From the NCBI RefSeq assembly GCF_028688855.1, contig NZ_JAQTXI010000001.1, forward strand, positions 204,001 to 268,000: a stretch of DNA of 64,000 nt. Reading direction: 5' to 3'. Below, piece by piece: positions 26,421-37,822 of the stretch. Under the pieces are notes generated by a model, which made no database searches, had not been told where the DNA came from, and saw only the letters and a program-made list of their open reading frames with translations. Source of the stretch: Neomegalonema sp. (GTDB lineage Bacteria; Pseudomonadota; Alphaproteobacteria; Rhodobacterales; Rhodobacteraceae). Numbering within the stretch: the stretch's first letter is position 1; the number at the start of each line of letters is the position of its first letter. Made by a program: the position numbers and the translations under genes.

Positions 26421-28835
26421 ATGAAAATCACCCTTGGCTGGCTCAAGGACCATCTCGAAACCTCCGCGACGCTCGACGAGATCGCGGCGGCCATGACCGA
26501 CCTCGGGCTGGAGGTGGAGGGGATCGAGGATCCCGCCAGCCGCCTGAAGGGCTTCGTCGTGGCCCGCGTGGTCGAGGCCGCGCGCATCGAGGGCTCGGAC
26601 CATCTCAACCGCTGCCGCGTGGACGCCGGGACCGGTCAGGAGATCCAGGTCGTCTGCGGCGCGCATAACGCCCGCACCGGCATGAAGGCCGTCTTCGCGC
26701 CGGTCGGGACCTACATCCCCGGCCTCGACAAGACCCTGAAGCCCGGCAAGCTCATGGGCGTGGAGTCCAACGGCATGCTCTGCTCGGAGCGCGAGCTGGA
26801 GCTCTCGGACGAGCATGGCGGAATCATCGAACTGCCCGAAGACGCGCCGGTCGGCGTGGCCTTCAGCGATTACCGCCCTGCGGATCCGGTGATCGAGTTC
26901 AAGCTGACCCCCAACCGCCCCGACGCCCTCGCGGCGCGCGGCGTGGCGCGGGATCTCGCGGCGCGGGGACTCGGGACCCTGAAGCCCGCCCCCGTCGAGC
27001 CGGTTCCGGGCGGCTTCGCCTCGCCGGTCGGGGTGAAGCTGGCGGCGGAGGTCGCGGAGGATCTTTGCCCGCATTTCGTCGGGCGGCTGATCCGGGGCGT
27101 GAAGAACGGGCCTTCGCCGCAATGGCTTCAGGATCGCCTGAAGGCCGTGGGGCTGCGTCCGATCAACGCCCTGGTGGACGTCACCAATTTCTTCACCCTC
27201 GACCGCGCGCGGCCCCTGCACGTCTATGACGCGGCCAGGCTGAGCGGCGACATCCTCGTGCGTTCGGCGCGCGAGGGCGAGAGCCTCGCGGCCCTCGACG
27301 GCAAGAGCTACGAGCTCGCGCCCGGCATGACGGTCATCGCGGATCAGGCGAAGGCGGTCGGCGTGGGCGGGATCATGGGCGGAACCGACACCGGATGCGA
27401 AGCGGAGACCACCGAGGTCTTCCTCGAAGGCGCCTGGTTCGACCCCATCCGCACCGCCGAGACCGGCCGCAAGCTGCGCATCAACTCCGACGCCCGCTAC
27501 CGCTTCGAGCGGGGCGTGGATCCCGGCTTCACCCGCGAGGGCGTCGAGGCGGCCACGCGGATGATTCTCGAGCTCTGCGGCGGCGAGGCCTCCGATCTGG
27601 TCGAGGCGGGCGCGGCGCCGATCCGGACCCGCATCCTTCCGCTGCGCAAGGGGCGGCTCAAGGCTCTGGTGGGGCTTGATCTCGCGCCCGAGACCCAGGC
27701 CTCCCATCTGGAGGCCCTCGGCTTCAAGGTCCACGACCGGGGCGACCGCTTCGAGGTCGAGGTCCCGAGCTGGCGTCCGGACGTCCATGGCGAGGCGGAT
27801 CTCGTCGAGGAGACGGCGCGCGTCGCCTCGCTGACCAGGCTCGAGTCCCAGCCTCTGGCGCGGCCTCCGGGCGTGGCGAAGCCGGTCCTGACCCTCCGCC
27901 AGAAGCGGACGGCGGCGGCGCGTCGGGCTCTGGCGGCGGCGGGCCTCGACGAGGCCGTGACCTGGAGCTTCATTCCGGCGGATCAGGCGGAGCTCTTCGG
28001 CGGCGGCGCTCCGGAGATGAAGCTCGCCAATCCCATCGCCTCGGATCTCTCGGACATGCGGCCTTCGCTGCTTCCGGGCCTTCTGGCGGCGGCGGCGCGC
28101 AATCAGGCGCGGGGCTTCCTCGACCTCGGGCTCTTCGAGATCGGCGCGGAGTTCTTCGGCCCCGAGCCCGGCGAACAGCGCGAGACGGCGGCGGGTCTGC
28201 TCGTCGGCGGGACGACGGCGCGCGAATGGTCGGGCGCGCGGCGGCTCGTGGACGCCTTCGACGCCAGAGGTCTGGCCGAAGCCGTGCTGGCGGCTCTGGG
28301 CGCGCCGGTGGCGAGCCTTCAGGTCGCCCGCGAGGCGCCGGAATGGCTGCATCCGGGACGCTCGGGCGCGCTGAAGCTCGGTCCGAAGAACACCCTCGCG
28401 GTCTTCGGCGAGCTGCATCCGCGCGTCGTGGAGTTCTACGGCCTGCGCGGCCCCGTGGCCGCCTTCAGCGTGGATCTCGACGCGCTTCCGGCGGCTCCGG
28501 CGGGCAAGACCCGCGCCCGGACGCCTCTGGAGGCTTCGGATCTGCAGCCCGTCGAGCGCGATTTCGCCTTCGTGGTCGAATCCTCGGCGGAGGCCGCGGC
28601 CTTCCTGCGGGCGGCCCGCGGCGCCGACAAGGCCCTGATCGCCGAGGCGCGGATCTTCGACGTCTTCGAAGGCCCCAGAGCCGAAGCGCAGTTCGGTCCG
28701 GGCCGCAAGTCGGTGGCGCTGACGATTCGCCTCCAGCCGCGCGAGCGCACCCTCACCGACGCCGAGATCGAGGCGGTGTCGGACAAGCTCGTCAAGGCCG
28801 TGGCCAAGGCCACGGGCGCGAGCCTGCGGAGCTGA
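26421..28835 (+). CDS. pheT: Phenylalanyl-tRNA synthetase beta subunit
   Basis: The 804-residue beta subunit of PheRS holds the tRNA-binding and editing functions. Parts in order are the N-terminal TLGWLKDHLETSATLDEIA, the EMAP/tRNA-binding-like domain (VVCGAHNARTGMKAVFAPVG), the B3/B4 editing domain, the B5 domain (RLKALVGLDLAPETQASHLEALGF), a catalytic-like core, and the C-terminal anticodon-recognition domain (QPVERDFAFVV...). Length is standard. It is co-transcribed with pheS. A possible terminator lies 125 bases downstream. Confidence 0.98.
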   Translation: MKITLGWLKDHLETSATLDEIAAAMTDLGLEVEGIEDPASRLKGFVVARVVEAARIEGSDHLNRCRVDAGTGQEIQVVCGAHNARTGMKAVFAPVGTYIPGLDKTLKPGKLMGVESNGMLCSERELELSDEHGGIIELPEDAPVGVAFSDYRPADPVIEFKLTPNRPDALAARGVARDLAARGLGTLKPAPVEPVPGGFASPVGVKLAAEVAEDLCPHFVGRLIRGVKNGPSPQWLQDRLKAVGLRPINALVDVTNFFTLDRARPLHVYDAARLSGDILVRSAREGESLAALDGKSYELAPGMTVIADQAKAVGVGGIMGGTDTGCEAETTEVFLEGAWFDPIRTAETGRKLRINSDARYRFERGVDPGFTREGVEAATRMILELCGGEASDLVEAGAAPIRTRILPLRKGRLKALVGLDLAPETQASHLEALGFKVHDRGDRFEVEVPSWRPDVHGEADLVEETARVASLTRLESQPLARPPGVAKPVLTLRQKRTAAARRALAAAGLDEAVTWSFIPADQAELFGGGAPEMKLANPIASDLSDMRPSLLPGLLAAAARNQARGFLDLGLFEIGAEFFGPEPGEQRETAAGLLVGGTTAREWSGARRLVDAFDARGLAEAVLAALGAPVASLQVAREAPEWLHPGRSGALKLGPKNTLAVFGELHPRVVEFYGLRGPVAAFSVDLDALPAAPAGKTRARTPLEASDLQPVERDFAFVVESSAEAAAFLRAARGADKALIAEARIFDVFEGPRAEAQFGPGRKSVALTIRLQPRERTLTDAEIEAVSDKLVKAVAKATGASLRS

Positions 28836-28959
28836 CCGCCGTCGCCGCGGGCTTCGGGCCGCGCGGCGGCGCCCGGCCTCCGGTCCCGAAGCATCGGGGC
28901 GAGCCCTGGAGCGCCTTCCGCGCGTTCCGGGGCTTTTTCGCGTCGGGCCCCGGGAGGCG

Positions 28960-28992
28960 CCCGCAGAAGATCTGCGCGCCGCGCGGGTTTTT
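28960..28992 (+). terminator. Candidate terminator of pheST
   Basis: CCCGC (28960-28964) pairs with GCGGG (28983-28987) directly before TTTTT. An alternative inner hairpin CGCAGA/TCTGCG (28962-28976) overlaps. Confidence 0.45.
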
Positions 28993-29141
28993 CTCCGTCT
29001 TGGCGCTTTTGACTATTGGCGCCCCCGCCCGAACCCTGGATAATGCCCGCAAGATTCTTGCCCGAACGATAGGGACAGCCGCTCTGCGCTGCGGCTGGGC
29101 AGGGGTTTTCAGAAGAAAAGCGCGGAGGGAGACGTTCGAAT

Positions 29142-31070
<1,929 letters not shown>

Positions 31071-31150
31071 AGCTCCGGAGCAGGCGGGGCGCGCGGTCCG
31101 GGGGGCCCTTCAAGGGGGAGCGCGCGCCGAAAATCCGCAGAGGGACGAAG

Positions 31151-31177
31151 ACGGGGCGGCGAAAGCCGCTCCGTTTT
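31151..31177 (+). terminator. Intrinsic terminator of acs
   Basis: ACGGGGCGGC (31151-31160), GAAA loop, GCCGCTCCGT (31165-31174) with one G-U pair, then T-rich TTT. It ends 23 bases before the next gene. Confidence 0.7.
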
Positions 31178-31199
31178 CATTGGCGGGGTGAGGGAGAGA

Positions 31200-32102
31200 A
31201 TGCGGAATCCCATCGACGACGAAGGGCGGGAGCTGGATGCGCGATATTCCGTCGAGGCCGCGCCAGGCGGCTTCGATCTGATCGTCGAATCGCGCGGCGG
31301 AGCGATCCGTGGGCCGCAGGTCCGGAACCGGGATTATGCGCCCGCCCTGACGTTGCATCTCGTCAGACTGGGCGCGCTGGGCGCAAGCCTGCATGAAGTG
31401 CAGGTCGTCAGCGGGCCGGCCCTGAAAAGGCCGGAGGAGGAGCGGCGGCTGTCCCTGCGAGGGCTCCGCCTTCCTGCGAGGCTGTCGGAAGGCGGCGATG
31501 TTCAGGCGCTCCGCGCGGAGATCGGGCGGGCTTCGGCGGCTTTCGGGCAGGCGGAAGGCGTGAAGGGCGGGAACGCCACGAAGCGGATCCTGCTGCGTCT
31601 GACATGGCCGGGCGCGGCGGGAATGTCGGCTCAGGAGATTGAAGATCTCCTGGCCCGACCGATCCGGCCGCCCGCGCGGGAGCCGGAGGCGCCGACCGCC
31701 GATCCCCGGGAGTTTTCAGAGCGCGTCGCCCGCGCTGCGAACCGCCTGCGCGGCGCCCCCGAAGCGCCGCCGGTCGGGCGGAGGGAGGTTCCGAGGGTGG
31801 AGCGCGTCGTCTCGTCGTTTCTCCGGGATCCGGAGGTCGTCGCATGGGCGTCGCGCGTGGCGGCGGGGCGTTGCGAACTCTGCGGCGCGCCTGCGCCCTT
31901 CCTCCGCGACGACGGCGAGCCTTACCTCGAAATCCATCATCTGCGGCCTTTGTCGGAGGGCGGACCGGACACGATCGACAATGTGCTGGCCTGCTGCCCG
32001 ACCTGCCACAGGCGGCTGCATCATGGCGCCGATCGGGAGAGCCTCCGGCGAGGCGCGCTCAAGGCCGTTCCCAGACTCCGGGATCATCCCCTCGCCCTGT
32101 GA
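31200..32102 (+). CDS. HNH endonuclease (McrA-like C-terminal domain)
   Basis: The 300-residue protein ends in a full HNH nuclease domain: zinc knuckle CELCGAPAPFL, the catalytic stretch EIHHLRPLSEGGPDTIDNV, and second knuckle CCPTCHRRLHHG, within about residues 220-285. The N-terminal 200 residues have no motif I can name but look like a folded beta-rich domain (LTLHLVRLGALGASLHEVQVV). That layout suggests a recognition module fused to a nuclease, as in type IV (modified-DNA) restriction enzymes. No methylase or partner gene is adjacent. The ATG at 31200 has GAGGGAGA just upstream; an in-frame GTG at 31188 is the alternative. It ends 13 bases from the convergent glnD. Confidence 0.85.
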   Translation: MRNPIDDEGRELDARYSVEAAPGGFDLIVESRGGAIRGPQVRNRDYAPALTLHLVRLGALGASLHEVQVVSGPALKRPEEERRLSLRGLRLPARLSEGGDVQALRAEIGRASAAFGQAEGVKGGNATKRILLRLTWPGAAGMSAQEIEDLLARPIRPPAREPEAPTADPREFSERVARAANRLRGAPEAPPVGRREVPRVERVVSSFLRDPEVVAWASRVAAGRCELCGAPAPFLRDDGEPYLEIHHLRPLSEGGPDTIDNVLACCPTCHRRLHHGADRESLRRGALKAVPRLRDHPLAL

Positions 32103-32115
32103 TTTCGCGCCGACC

Positions 32116-34899
32116 TCAGCCCTCGGCGGGCGCGGGGCTGGCCTCTGCCTCTTCGGGGTTCAGGGCCGCCCTCAGACGCCGCTCCAGAGCCTTGCGCTTG
32201 CTCTCCTGGGTGATCTTGTGGCCGAAGAGGTCCTTCACGTAGAAGCTGTCCACCGCCCGCTCGCCATAGGTGGCGATCACCGCCGCGAAGATGTTGACGT
32301 TCTCTTCCGCGAAGGCGCGGGCCAGCTCGTGCAGAAGCCCGAGGCGGTCGCGGCCCGTGGCCTCGACCACCGTGTAGAACTCCGAGGCCTCGTTGTCGAA
32401 GGCCACATGCGGCGCCACCACGAAGCCCTGCTCGCGCTTGCGGATCTTCGCCCGGCGGCGCAATTCCTGACGCGGCAGGATCTCGCCGCGCAGCGTCCGG
32501 AAGAGCGTGTTGCGCAGACGCCCGATGCGGTCGGGATCCTCGTAGGCCCCGCCCTCGTCGTCCTGGATCCAGAAGCTGTTGAGCGCCATGCCGTCCGAAG
32601 TGGTGAAGCTCTTGGCGTCCACCACATTGGCTCCCGCCAGGGCTATGGCCCCGGTCATGCGCGCGAAAAGTCCCGGATGGTCGTTCATCGAGAGGCTGAG
32701 CCGCGTCGTGGCGCGGGCCGGATCGTGATCGACATGCATGTGCGGCTCCTCGCCGCCTTCGGCCAGCATGCGGGCGTGCGCCTCGTGCATGTCGGTCTCC
32801 AGCCCCAGCCAGTAGGACGGATAATGGCGTTCGAGGAAGCGGTCCACGCGCTCGGCGGGCCAGTCGGCCAGACGGGCGCGCAGGGCGGCTCTGGCGGCCT
32901 CCTCGCGAGCCTGCCGCGTCTCCGAGGCCGCGGCGTGTCCGCCGCTGAGCAGCGCGTCCGCCTCGCGGTAGAGGTTGCGCAGCAGCTCGGCCTTCCAGCC
33001 GTTCCAGACGTTCGGACCCACCGCCCGGATGTCGCAGACGGTCAGCAGCAGCAGCAGCCTCAGCCGCTCGCGGCTCTGCACCGTCGAGGCGAAGTTGCGG
33101 ATGGTCTCGATGTCCGAGAGGTCGCGCTTCTGGGCCACGTCCGACATGAGCAGATGCCAGCGCACCAGCCAGGCGACGGTCTCGGTCTCCTCGGGGCTGA
33201 GCCCCAGACGCGGACAGACCTTCAGCGCGACCCGCTCGCCGACGATGGAGTGATCCTCCTCGTAGCCCTTGCCGATGTCGTGCAGCAGGATGGCGACGTA
33301 GAGCGCCCGGCGGGAATTGGGCTCCAGCCCCCTGGCCAGCCGCGTCGCGAGGGGCAGCTCCTCCTTGAGCGCGCCATGCTCGATCCGCGACATCACGCCG
33401 ACCGCCGTGATGGTGTGTTCGTCCACCGTATAATGATGATACATGTTGAACTGCATCATCGCCACGATCCAGCGGAATTCGGGCAGGAAGCGGCCGAGCA
33501 CCTCCGTCTCGCTCATCAGCCGCAGGGCGCGTTCGGGATCGCCCCGCGAGGAGAGGATCGCGAGGAAAAGCTCCTTGGCTTCGGGGTTCTCGCGGAAATC
33601 GGCGTCGATCAGCCGGAGGTTCTCGCGGATGCGCTTGAGCGCCGCCGGATGGGCGGGAGCGCCGGTGTCGGCCACGGCCTTGAAGAAGCGCAGGATCTCC
33701 AGCGGATGGGCCTTGAGGTCGAGCTCCGGCTCCAGAGCCAGCCGCCCGCGCTCGATCTTCACCTCGGAGACGCCGCCCGGCGGCTTCAGCCGCGAGAGCA
33801 GCCCCCGGAAGATCCAGGGACGCGGACGCTCCACGTCGGCGCGCTCGACCTTGTGCTGCTCCTCGATGGCCGAGCAGAAGATGCGCGTCAGGTCGCCGAC
33901 GTTCTTGGCGGTGTGGAAATAGCGCTTCATGAAGCGCTCGACGCCGCGGCGTCCGCCGCGTCCGCGGAAGCCCATGCGGTCGGCGATCTCCAGCTGAAGG
34001 TCGAAGGTGAGCTGCTCCTGAGCCCGGCCCGTCAGCAGATGGAGCCAGAAGCGCACCGTCCAGAGGAAGACCTCCGCCCGGCCGAACTGCCGCGCCCGCG
34101 CCGCCGTGAAGACCTCCTTGGCCACCAGATCCTCGACGGAATCGGCCTCGTAGAGATATTTGGCGATCCAGAAGAGGCTCTGCAGATCGCGCAGGCCGCC
34201 CTTGCTCTCCTTGACGTTGGGCTCCAGCAGATAGCGCGAGCCTCCGGCGCGCTTGTGGCGCTCGGCGCGCTCTTCGAGCTTGGCGGCGACGAATTCGGGT
34301 CCGGTGCGGGAAAACAGCTCCTTCCAGAGCCTTTCGCGCATCTCCTCGTAGAGGGCGGCGTCTCCGCAGATGAGCCGCGTCTCCAGCAGCGAGGTGCGGA
34401 TGGTCATGTCGGCCTGGGCCTGCCGGAGGCATTCGTCCACCGAACGCGAGGCGTGGCCGACCTTCAGCTTCATGTCCCAGAGCGCATAGAGGATGCTCTC
34501 GATGACGCTCTCGCCCCAGGCGGTCTGCTTGTAAGGCGTGAGGAAGAGCAGATCCACGTCCGAGGCCGGAGCCAGCAGCCCCCGCCCGTAGCCGCCCACC
34601 GCCACCAGAGCCATGCGCTCGCTGGAGGTGGGGATGGCGTTGCGGTGCAGACGCCGCGCCGCCACCTCGAAGAGCAGCGAGACGGCGGTGTCCTGAATGG
34701 CGCTGAGGGCGCGTCCGGCCTCGACGCCGTCGGCGCCATGGGCCTCGAAATCGGCGACGACTCCGGCGCGGGCCTCGCGCAGCACGCGGCCGATGCTCTG
34801 GGAGGCGCGCTTGCGGATCTCCTCCGGCGAGCCGGAGGAATCGGCGAAGACCGCTTCAAGGGCCTGATCGAAGGCCCCCAGACCCAGCGCGCGGCTCAT
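32116..34899 (-). CDS. glnD: Bifunctional uridylyltransferase/uridylyl-removing enzyme GlnD
   Basis: GlnD is the nitrogen sensor that adds UMP to PII proteins when glutamine is low and removes it when glutamine is high. The 927-residue protein has the expected four parts: a nucleotidyltransferase domain with VAVGGYGRGLLAPASDVDLL (about residues 95-115), a PII-binding linker domain, an HD phosphohydrolase domain (HYTVDEHTITAVG, ILLHDIGKG), and two C-terminal ACT domains (RLSLSMNDHPGLFARMTGAI and VEATGRDRLGLLHELARAF). The start overlaps the stop of the LpoA-like gene (ATGA), so the two are translationally linked. The extreme C-terminus is Glu/Ala-rich. Confidence 0.97.
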   Translation of the reverse strand: MSRALGLGAFDQALEAVFADSSGSPEEIRKRASQSIGRVLREARAGVVADFEAHGADGVEAGRALSAIQDTAVSLLFEVAARRLHRNAIPTSSERMALVAVGGYGRGLLAPASDVDLLFLTPYKQTAWGESVIESILYALWDMKLKVGHASRSVDECLRQAQADMTIRTSLLETRLICGDAALYEEMRERLWKELFSRTGPEFVAAKLEERAERHKRAGGSRYLLEPNVKESKGGLRDLQSLFWIAKYLYEADSVEDLVAKEVFTAARARQFGRAEVFLWTVRFWLHLLTGRAQEQLTFDLQLEIADRMGFRGRGGRRGVERFMKRYFHTAKNVGDLTRIFCSAIEEQHKVERADVERPRPWIFRGLLSRLKPPGGVSEVKIERGRLALEPELDLKAHPLEILRFFKAVADTGAPAHPAALKRIRENLRLIDADFRENPEAKELFLAILSSRGDPERALRLMSETEVLGRFLPEFRWIVAMMQFNMYHHYTVDEHTITAVGVMSRIEHGALKEELPLATRLARGLEPNSRRALYVAILLHDIGKGYEEDHSIVGERVALKVCPRLGLSPEETETVAWLVRWHLLMSDVAQKRDLSDIETIRNFASTVQSRERLRLLLLLTVCDIRAVGPNVWNGWKAELLRNLYREADALLSGGHAAASETRQAREEAARAALRARLADWPAERVDRFLERHYPSYWLGLETDMHEAHARMLAEGGEEPHMHVDHDPARATTRLSLSMNDHPGLFARMTGAIALAGANVVDAKSFTTSDGMALNSFWIQDDEGGAYEDPDRIGRLRNTLFRTLRGEILPRQELRRRAKIRKREQGFVVAPHVAFDNEASEFYTVVEATGRDRLGLLHELARAFAEENVNIFAAVIATYGERAVDSFYVKDLFGHKITQESKRKALERRLRAALNPEEAEASPAPAEG

Positions 34900-36449
34900 C
34901 TCGGAGGGGCGCCCGCGAATCCGGCGGAGCCTGGCACGAAGGTTCTGGGCGCGGGATCGACCACGGTGAATTCGCGCCGTCCGACCTCCAGCACGGCGAG
35001 TCCGCGTTCGTTGCGGCCGTCGGGCAGGAAGCGGTAGACGCCCGTCACGCCCGAGAACCCGTTGGGGTCCATGATGTCCTGAGCGTCGAAGGGCGAGGAA
35101 TCGCCGGTGCGGCGCGCGTCTTCGAGCAGGGCGGCGGCGGTGGCCACCGCGTCATAGGCGAGGCGGGCGAGGGGGTCGGGCTTGACGCCGTAGGCGCTTT
35201 CGTAGCGCGTCTCGAAGGCCTTGCGCAGCTCGGGGTCGGGGGCGGCGAACCAGCCGCCGCGCAGGGTGGCCTCGCGGAAGACGTCGTCCTCCTCCCAGGA
35301 GCCGGGGCCGAGGAACTTCACCTTGCTCGGCAGCACGTCGTTGTAGGCGAGGAAGCTGGCGAGGGCCTGGAGCGTCTGGCCTCCGGCGGCGAGCATCACG
35401 CCCTGCAGCTGCGGATTGCGGCTGTATTGGGCGCCGAAGCTCTTGGCCTGGGCCTCGATGGCCTGGAAGTCCTGGGCGAAGTTCTGGGAGTCGAGGATCT
35501 GGATGCGGGCGTCGGTCGCGGCGCGCTGGGCGGCGGCGCGCACCACGGCGCCATAGGGCGTCTGGGGCGTGAAGAGCGCCAGGGAGGCGAGGCCCCGCTG
35601 GGCGGCGTAGGTCAGGATGCGGCGGGTCTCGGTTTCGGGCAGGAAGCCGATGGACCAGACCCCCTGGCCGAGCACGCCCGCATCCGTCGAGAAGGAGATG
35701 ACGCTGATTCCGCGCGGCGCGGTCTCGCGGCGCACGGCCTGGGTGTTGGCCGAGAAGAGCGGCCCGAGGATCAGGCGCGCGCCGTCGTCCATGGCCTGAC
35801 GGGCGGCGGCGGCGGCCTTGGCGGGGTCTCCGCCGTCGTCATAGGCGGTGAGGACCACGTTGCGGTCGCCGATGTCCTCGGCGGCGAGCTTCGCCGCGTT
35901 GGCCAGGGATTCCGCGAGGCGGCGCACTCCGGCCCGCGAATCGGAGGTCGGGAGCAGGATGGCGATGGGCGCGGGCTGATCGGTCCGGAAGGGCGTCTGG
36001 GCGACCGGCTGCGGATAGCCCGGCTGGACGTATCCGGGCTGGGCGTAGGTCGGTTGGGCGTAGCCCGGCTGGACGTATCCGGGTTGGGGGGGCGTCGGCT
36101 GCGGATAACCCGGCTGGGGCGCGGCGTAGCCCGGCGCAGGATAGGCGGGCGCCGGAGCCGGAGCGATATAGGCGGGGGCGGCGGGCTGGGGGGCGTAGAC
36201 GGGGGCGGGCTGGAGGGCGGGCCTCGCGGGGGCCTCGCCGGGATCGTAGATCGGCCCCATCTGGAAGGAGAAGGGCGCGTTGGGATCCACCGCAGGCCGG
36301 ACCGCCTGACCCGAAGGCTGGACGCTCTGGCCCGCTCCATAACCCACCGGAGCGGGCGGCTGCTGGGCGCAGGCGCTGGCGGCGAAGGTCATCATCGCCG
36401 CGGCGACGGCTTTGGCCGTCAGCGCCAGAGGCAGGCGGGGACGGGTCAT
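34896..36449 (-). CDS. LpoA/LppC-like lipoprotein (penicillin-binding protein activator)
   Basis: The 517-residue protein has a lipoprotein signal peptide (helix to about 24, lipobox AASAC with Cys27). Residues 28-165 are a Pro/Tyr/Gly/Gln-rich repeat region built from PGY(V/A)QPGY units. Residues 165-510 form a type I periplasmic binding fold (IAILLPTSDSRAGVRRLAESL, DGARLILGPLFSANTQAVR, LASLALFTPQTPYGAVV). LpoA relatives anchor in the outer membrane and activate peptidoglycan synthases. The repeat linker plausibly spans the periplasm. It is upstream of and overlaps glnD by 4 bases. A branched amino-acid binding protein is the alternative, but the lipobox plus linker favours LpoA. Confidence 0.85.
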   Translation of the reverse strand: MTRPRLPLALTAKAVAAAMMTFAASACAQQPPAPVGYGAGQSVQPSGQAVRPAVDPNAPFSFQMGPIYDPGEAPARPALQPAPVYAPQPAAPAYIAPAPAPAYPAPGYAAPQPGYPQPTPPQPGYVQPGYAQPTYAQPGYVQPGYPQPVAQTPFRTDQPAPIAILLPTSDSRAGVRRLAESLANAAKLAAEDIGDRNVVLTAYDDGGDPAKAAAAARQAMDDGARLILGPLFSANTQAVRRETAPRGISVISFSTDAGVLGQGVWSIGFLPETETRRILTYAAQRGLASLALFTPQTPYGAVVRAAAQRAATDARIQILDSQNFAQDFQAIEAQAKSFGAQYSRNPQLQGVMLAAGGQTLQALASFLAYNDVLPSKVKFLGPGSWEEDDVFREATLRGGWFAAPDPELRKAFETRYESAYGVKPDPLARLAYDAVATAAALLEDARRTGDSSPFDAQDIMDPNGFSGVTGVYRFLPDGRNERGLAVLEVGRREFTVVDPAPRTFVPGSAGFAGAPPR

Positions 36450-36689
36450 GCTCGGAATCTCCTCAGCCGCGTCGGGAATTCTGGTGTCGCGGCGCGCCTG
36501 CGGGTCGAGCCGAGGGCGTCGCCGAAGGGGTCGAATCGCCGGGCCGCGCGGGCCAGGGGGCGAGCCCGACGCTATGCGGGGCGACGCAGGATGTAAATCC
36601 TCAAACCCGCCGCAAACCCGCCGTTCAGGGGGGCGCCATGCTTTCGCGCCATGCTCCGCAGACGGAGCCAGGCCCGGGAAAGATGGGCG

Positions 36690-37235
36690 TCAGGCGGCGT
36701 CCAGCCGTCGGCGCAGCGCCAGAGGCAGGACGGGGGCTCCGTCGCGCGCCGCCTCTGCGGAGGGGGCGCCCTCCGCTGCGGCGGGTCCGGGCGCGGCCCG
36801 TCCGGAGGAGCGGCGGGCCCTGTCGCGCGCCCTGGAGCGCAGCGCGTCCACGCCCCAGATGAGCAGCACCAGCCGGTTGGCCAGAGCCTCAGGATCGAAG
36901 GGCCGCAGCGTGAGCAGTTCGGCCCGTCCGGCCGCGCTGGCGGCGGCGATGCGTTCGGGCGTGGCGGCCTCGGTGAGGATCAGCAGATAGGGGCCCGCTC
37001 CGGCTTCGGGGCTTTCGGCCCTTCCCGGCGGACGCAGCCCGAAGGCGCTTTCGCCCGCCTCGTCCGACCATCGGCAGATGGCCAGGGCGGGGGCGTCGGC
37101 GCTCATGGCGGCCCTGGCCTCGGCGAGGGTCTCGAAGGCCGCGACCTGGGCGCGGGCCTCGCGTTCGGCCACCCGCGCCGCGAGGGCCCGCAGGCGCGAA
37201 TCCGGCTCGACCACATAGACGACAGGAGCCGTCAT
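36690..37235 (-). CDS. Degenerate response-regulator receiver domain protein
   Basis: The 181-residue protein resembles a CheY-like receiver over residues 1-130: VVYVVEPDSRLRALAARVA opens like beta1/alpha1 with an acidic pair (Glu-Pro-Asp), and LLTLRPFDPEALANRL matches the beta5/alpha5 end. Where the phosphorylated Asp should be (after PALAICRW) there is no Asp in register, and the conserved Lys of the K-P-F motif is Arg. The receiver is therefore probably not phosphorylated in the usual way. The last 50 residues are Arg/Ala/Pro-rich and disordered, with no output domain. It lies 240 bases upstream of the lipoprotein-glnD pair on the same strand. Confidence 0.65.
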   Translation of the reverse strand: MTAPVVYVVEPDSRLRALAARVAEREARAQVAAFETLAEARAAMSADAPALAICRWSDEAGESAFGLRPPGRAESPEAGAGPYLLILTEAATPERIAAASAAGRAELLTLRPFDPEALANRLVLLIWGVDALRSRARDRARRSSGRAAPGPAAAEGAPSAEAARDGAPVLPLALRRRLDAA

Positions 37236-37822
37236 GCGCGCTCTCCTCGATCTTGGGGGCGGGGTCCTCTCCCGCTGGGGAAGGAGAGTCCGGGGAAATC
37301 CTTAACGAATCCTAAACGAAAGGCGTGGACGGCGCGGAAGGCGGGCGCAGGACGGAGGATGTCGGCGCCAGAGCTAGTGGATGGCGGGGAGGGGGCCACC
37401 AGATCTTGTGGATAATTATGTGCATATCTTTCTGATTCTTCAAGCTTGTCAACGGGTTGCGGACGGAGTTGATCGAAATTCGGAGCTTCGTGGCGCAACC
37501 TGCGGATTCGACTGGGGAAATCACGCTGCGCCGCACAAATTCCCTCCGTCCTCCTCCTGGGGGCCTCCGCGCGGCCCTTTCCCGGACGCCGTTCCGGATC
37601 GGGACGCCCCCGAGGTCTCCCCCGAGGCGCCCTTGCGCGGCTCTCCCGGAGGCGGCGGCTCCGCGCCACGCCTTGCGGATGATCCGCGCCTTTCCCAGAT
37701 GGAAAGTCCTGCGCCGCCCTGCGTCCCGGCCTCCGGCCCTCCCGGAAGCCGGGGCGGGGAGAGGCCGCCCGACCCCGCGGGTCGATCCCGAAACGCATCA
37801 GAACGCCTCAGGGAGTGCCTTC
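37236..37822. other. 587-base intergenic region with an AT-rich patch and one DnaA-box match
   Basis: Bases 37400-37450 are unusually AT-rich for this window and include TGTGGATAA (37407-37415), the exact complement of the DnaA box TTATCCACA. The remaining 370 bases are GC-rich with no convincing gene. The region probably holds promoters for the divergent genes at both sides. Confidence 0.5.

Noticed and set aside
26142..28418. 758-codon open frame opposite pheT
   Set aside because: Shadow frame, no recognisable protein.
37390..37460. Chromosomal origin suggested by a DnaA box and AT-rich DNA
   Set aside because: Only one exact box and no dnaA, hemE, parAB or other origin-linked genes nearby.
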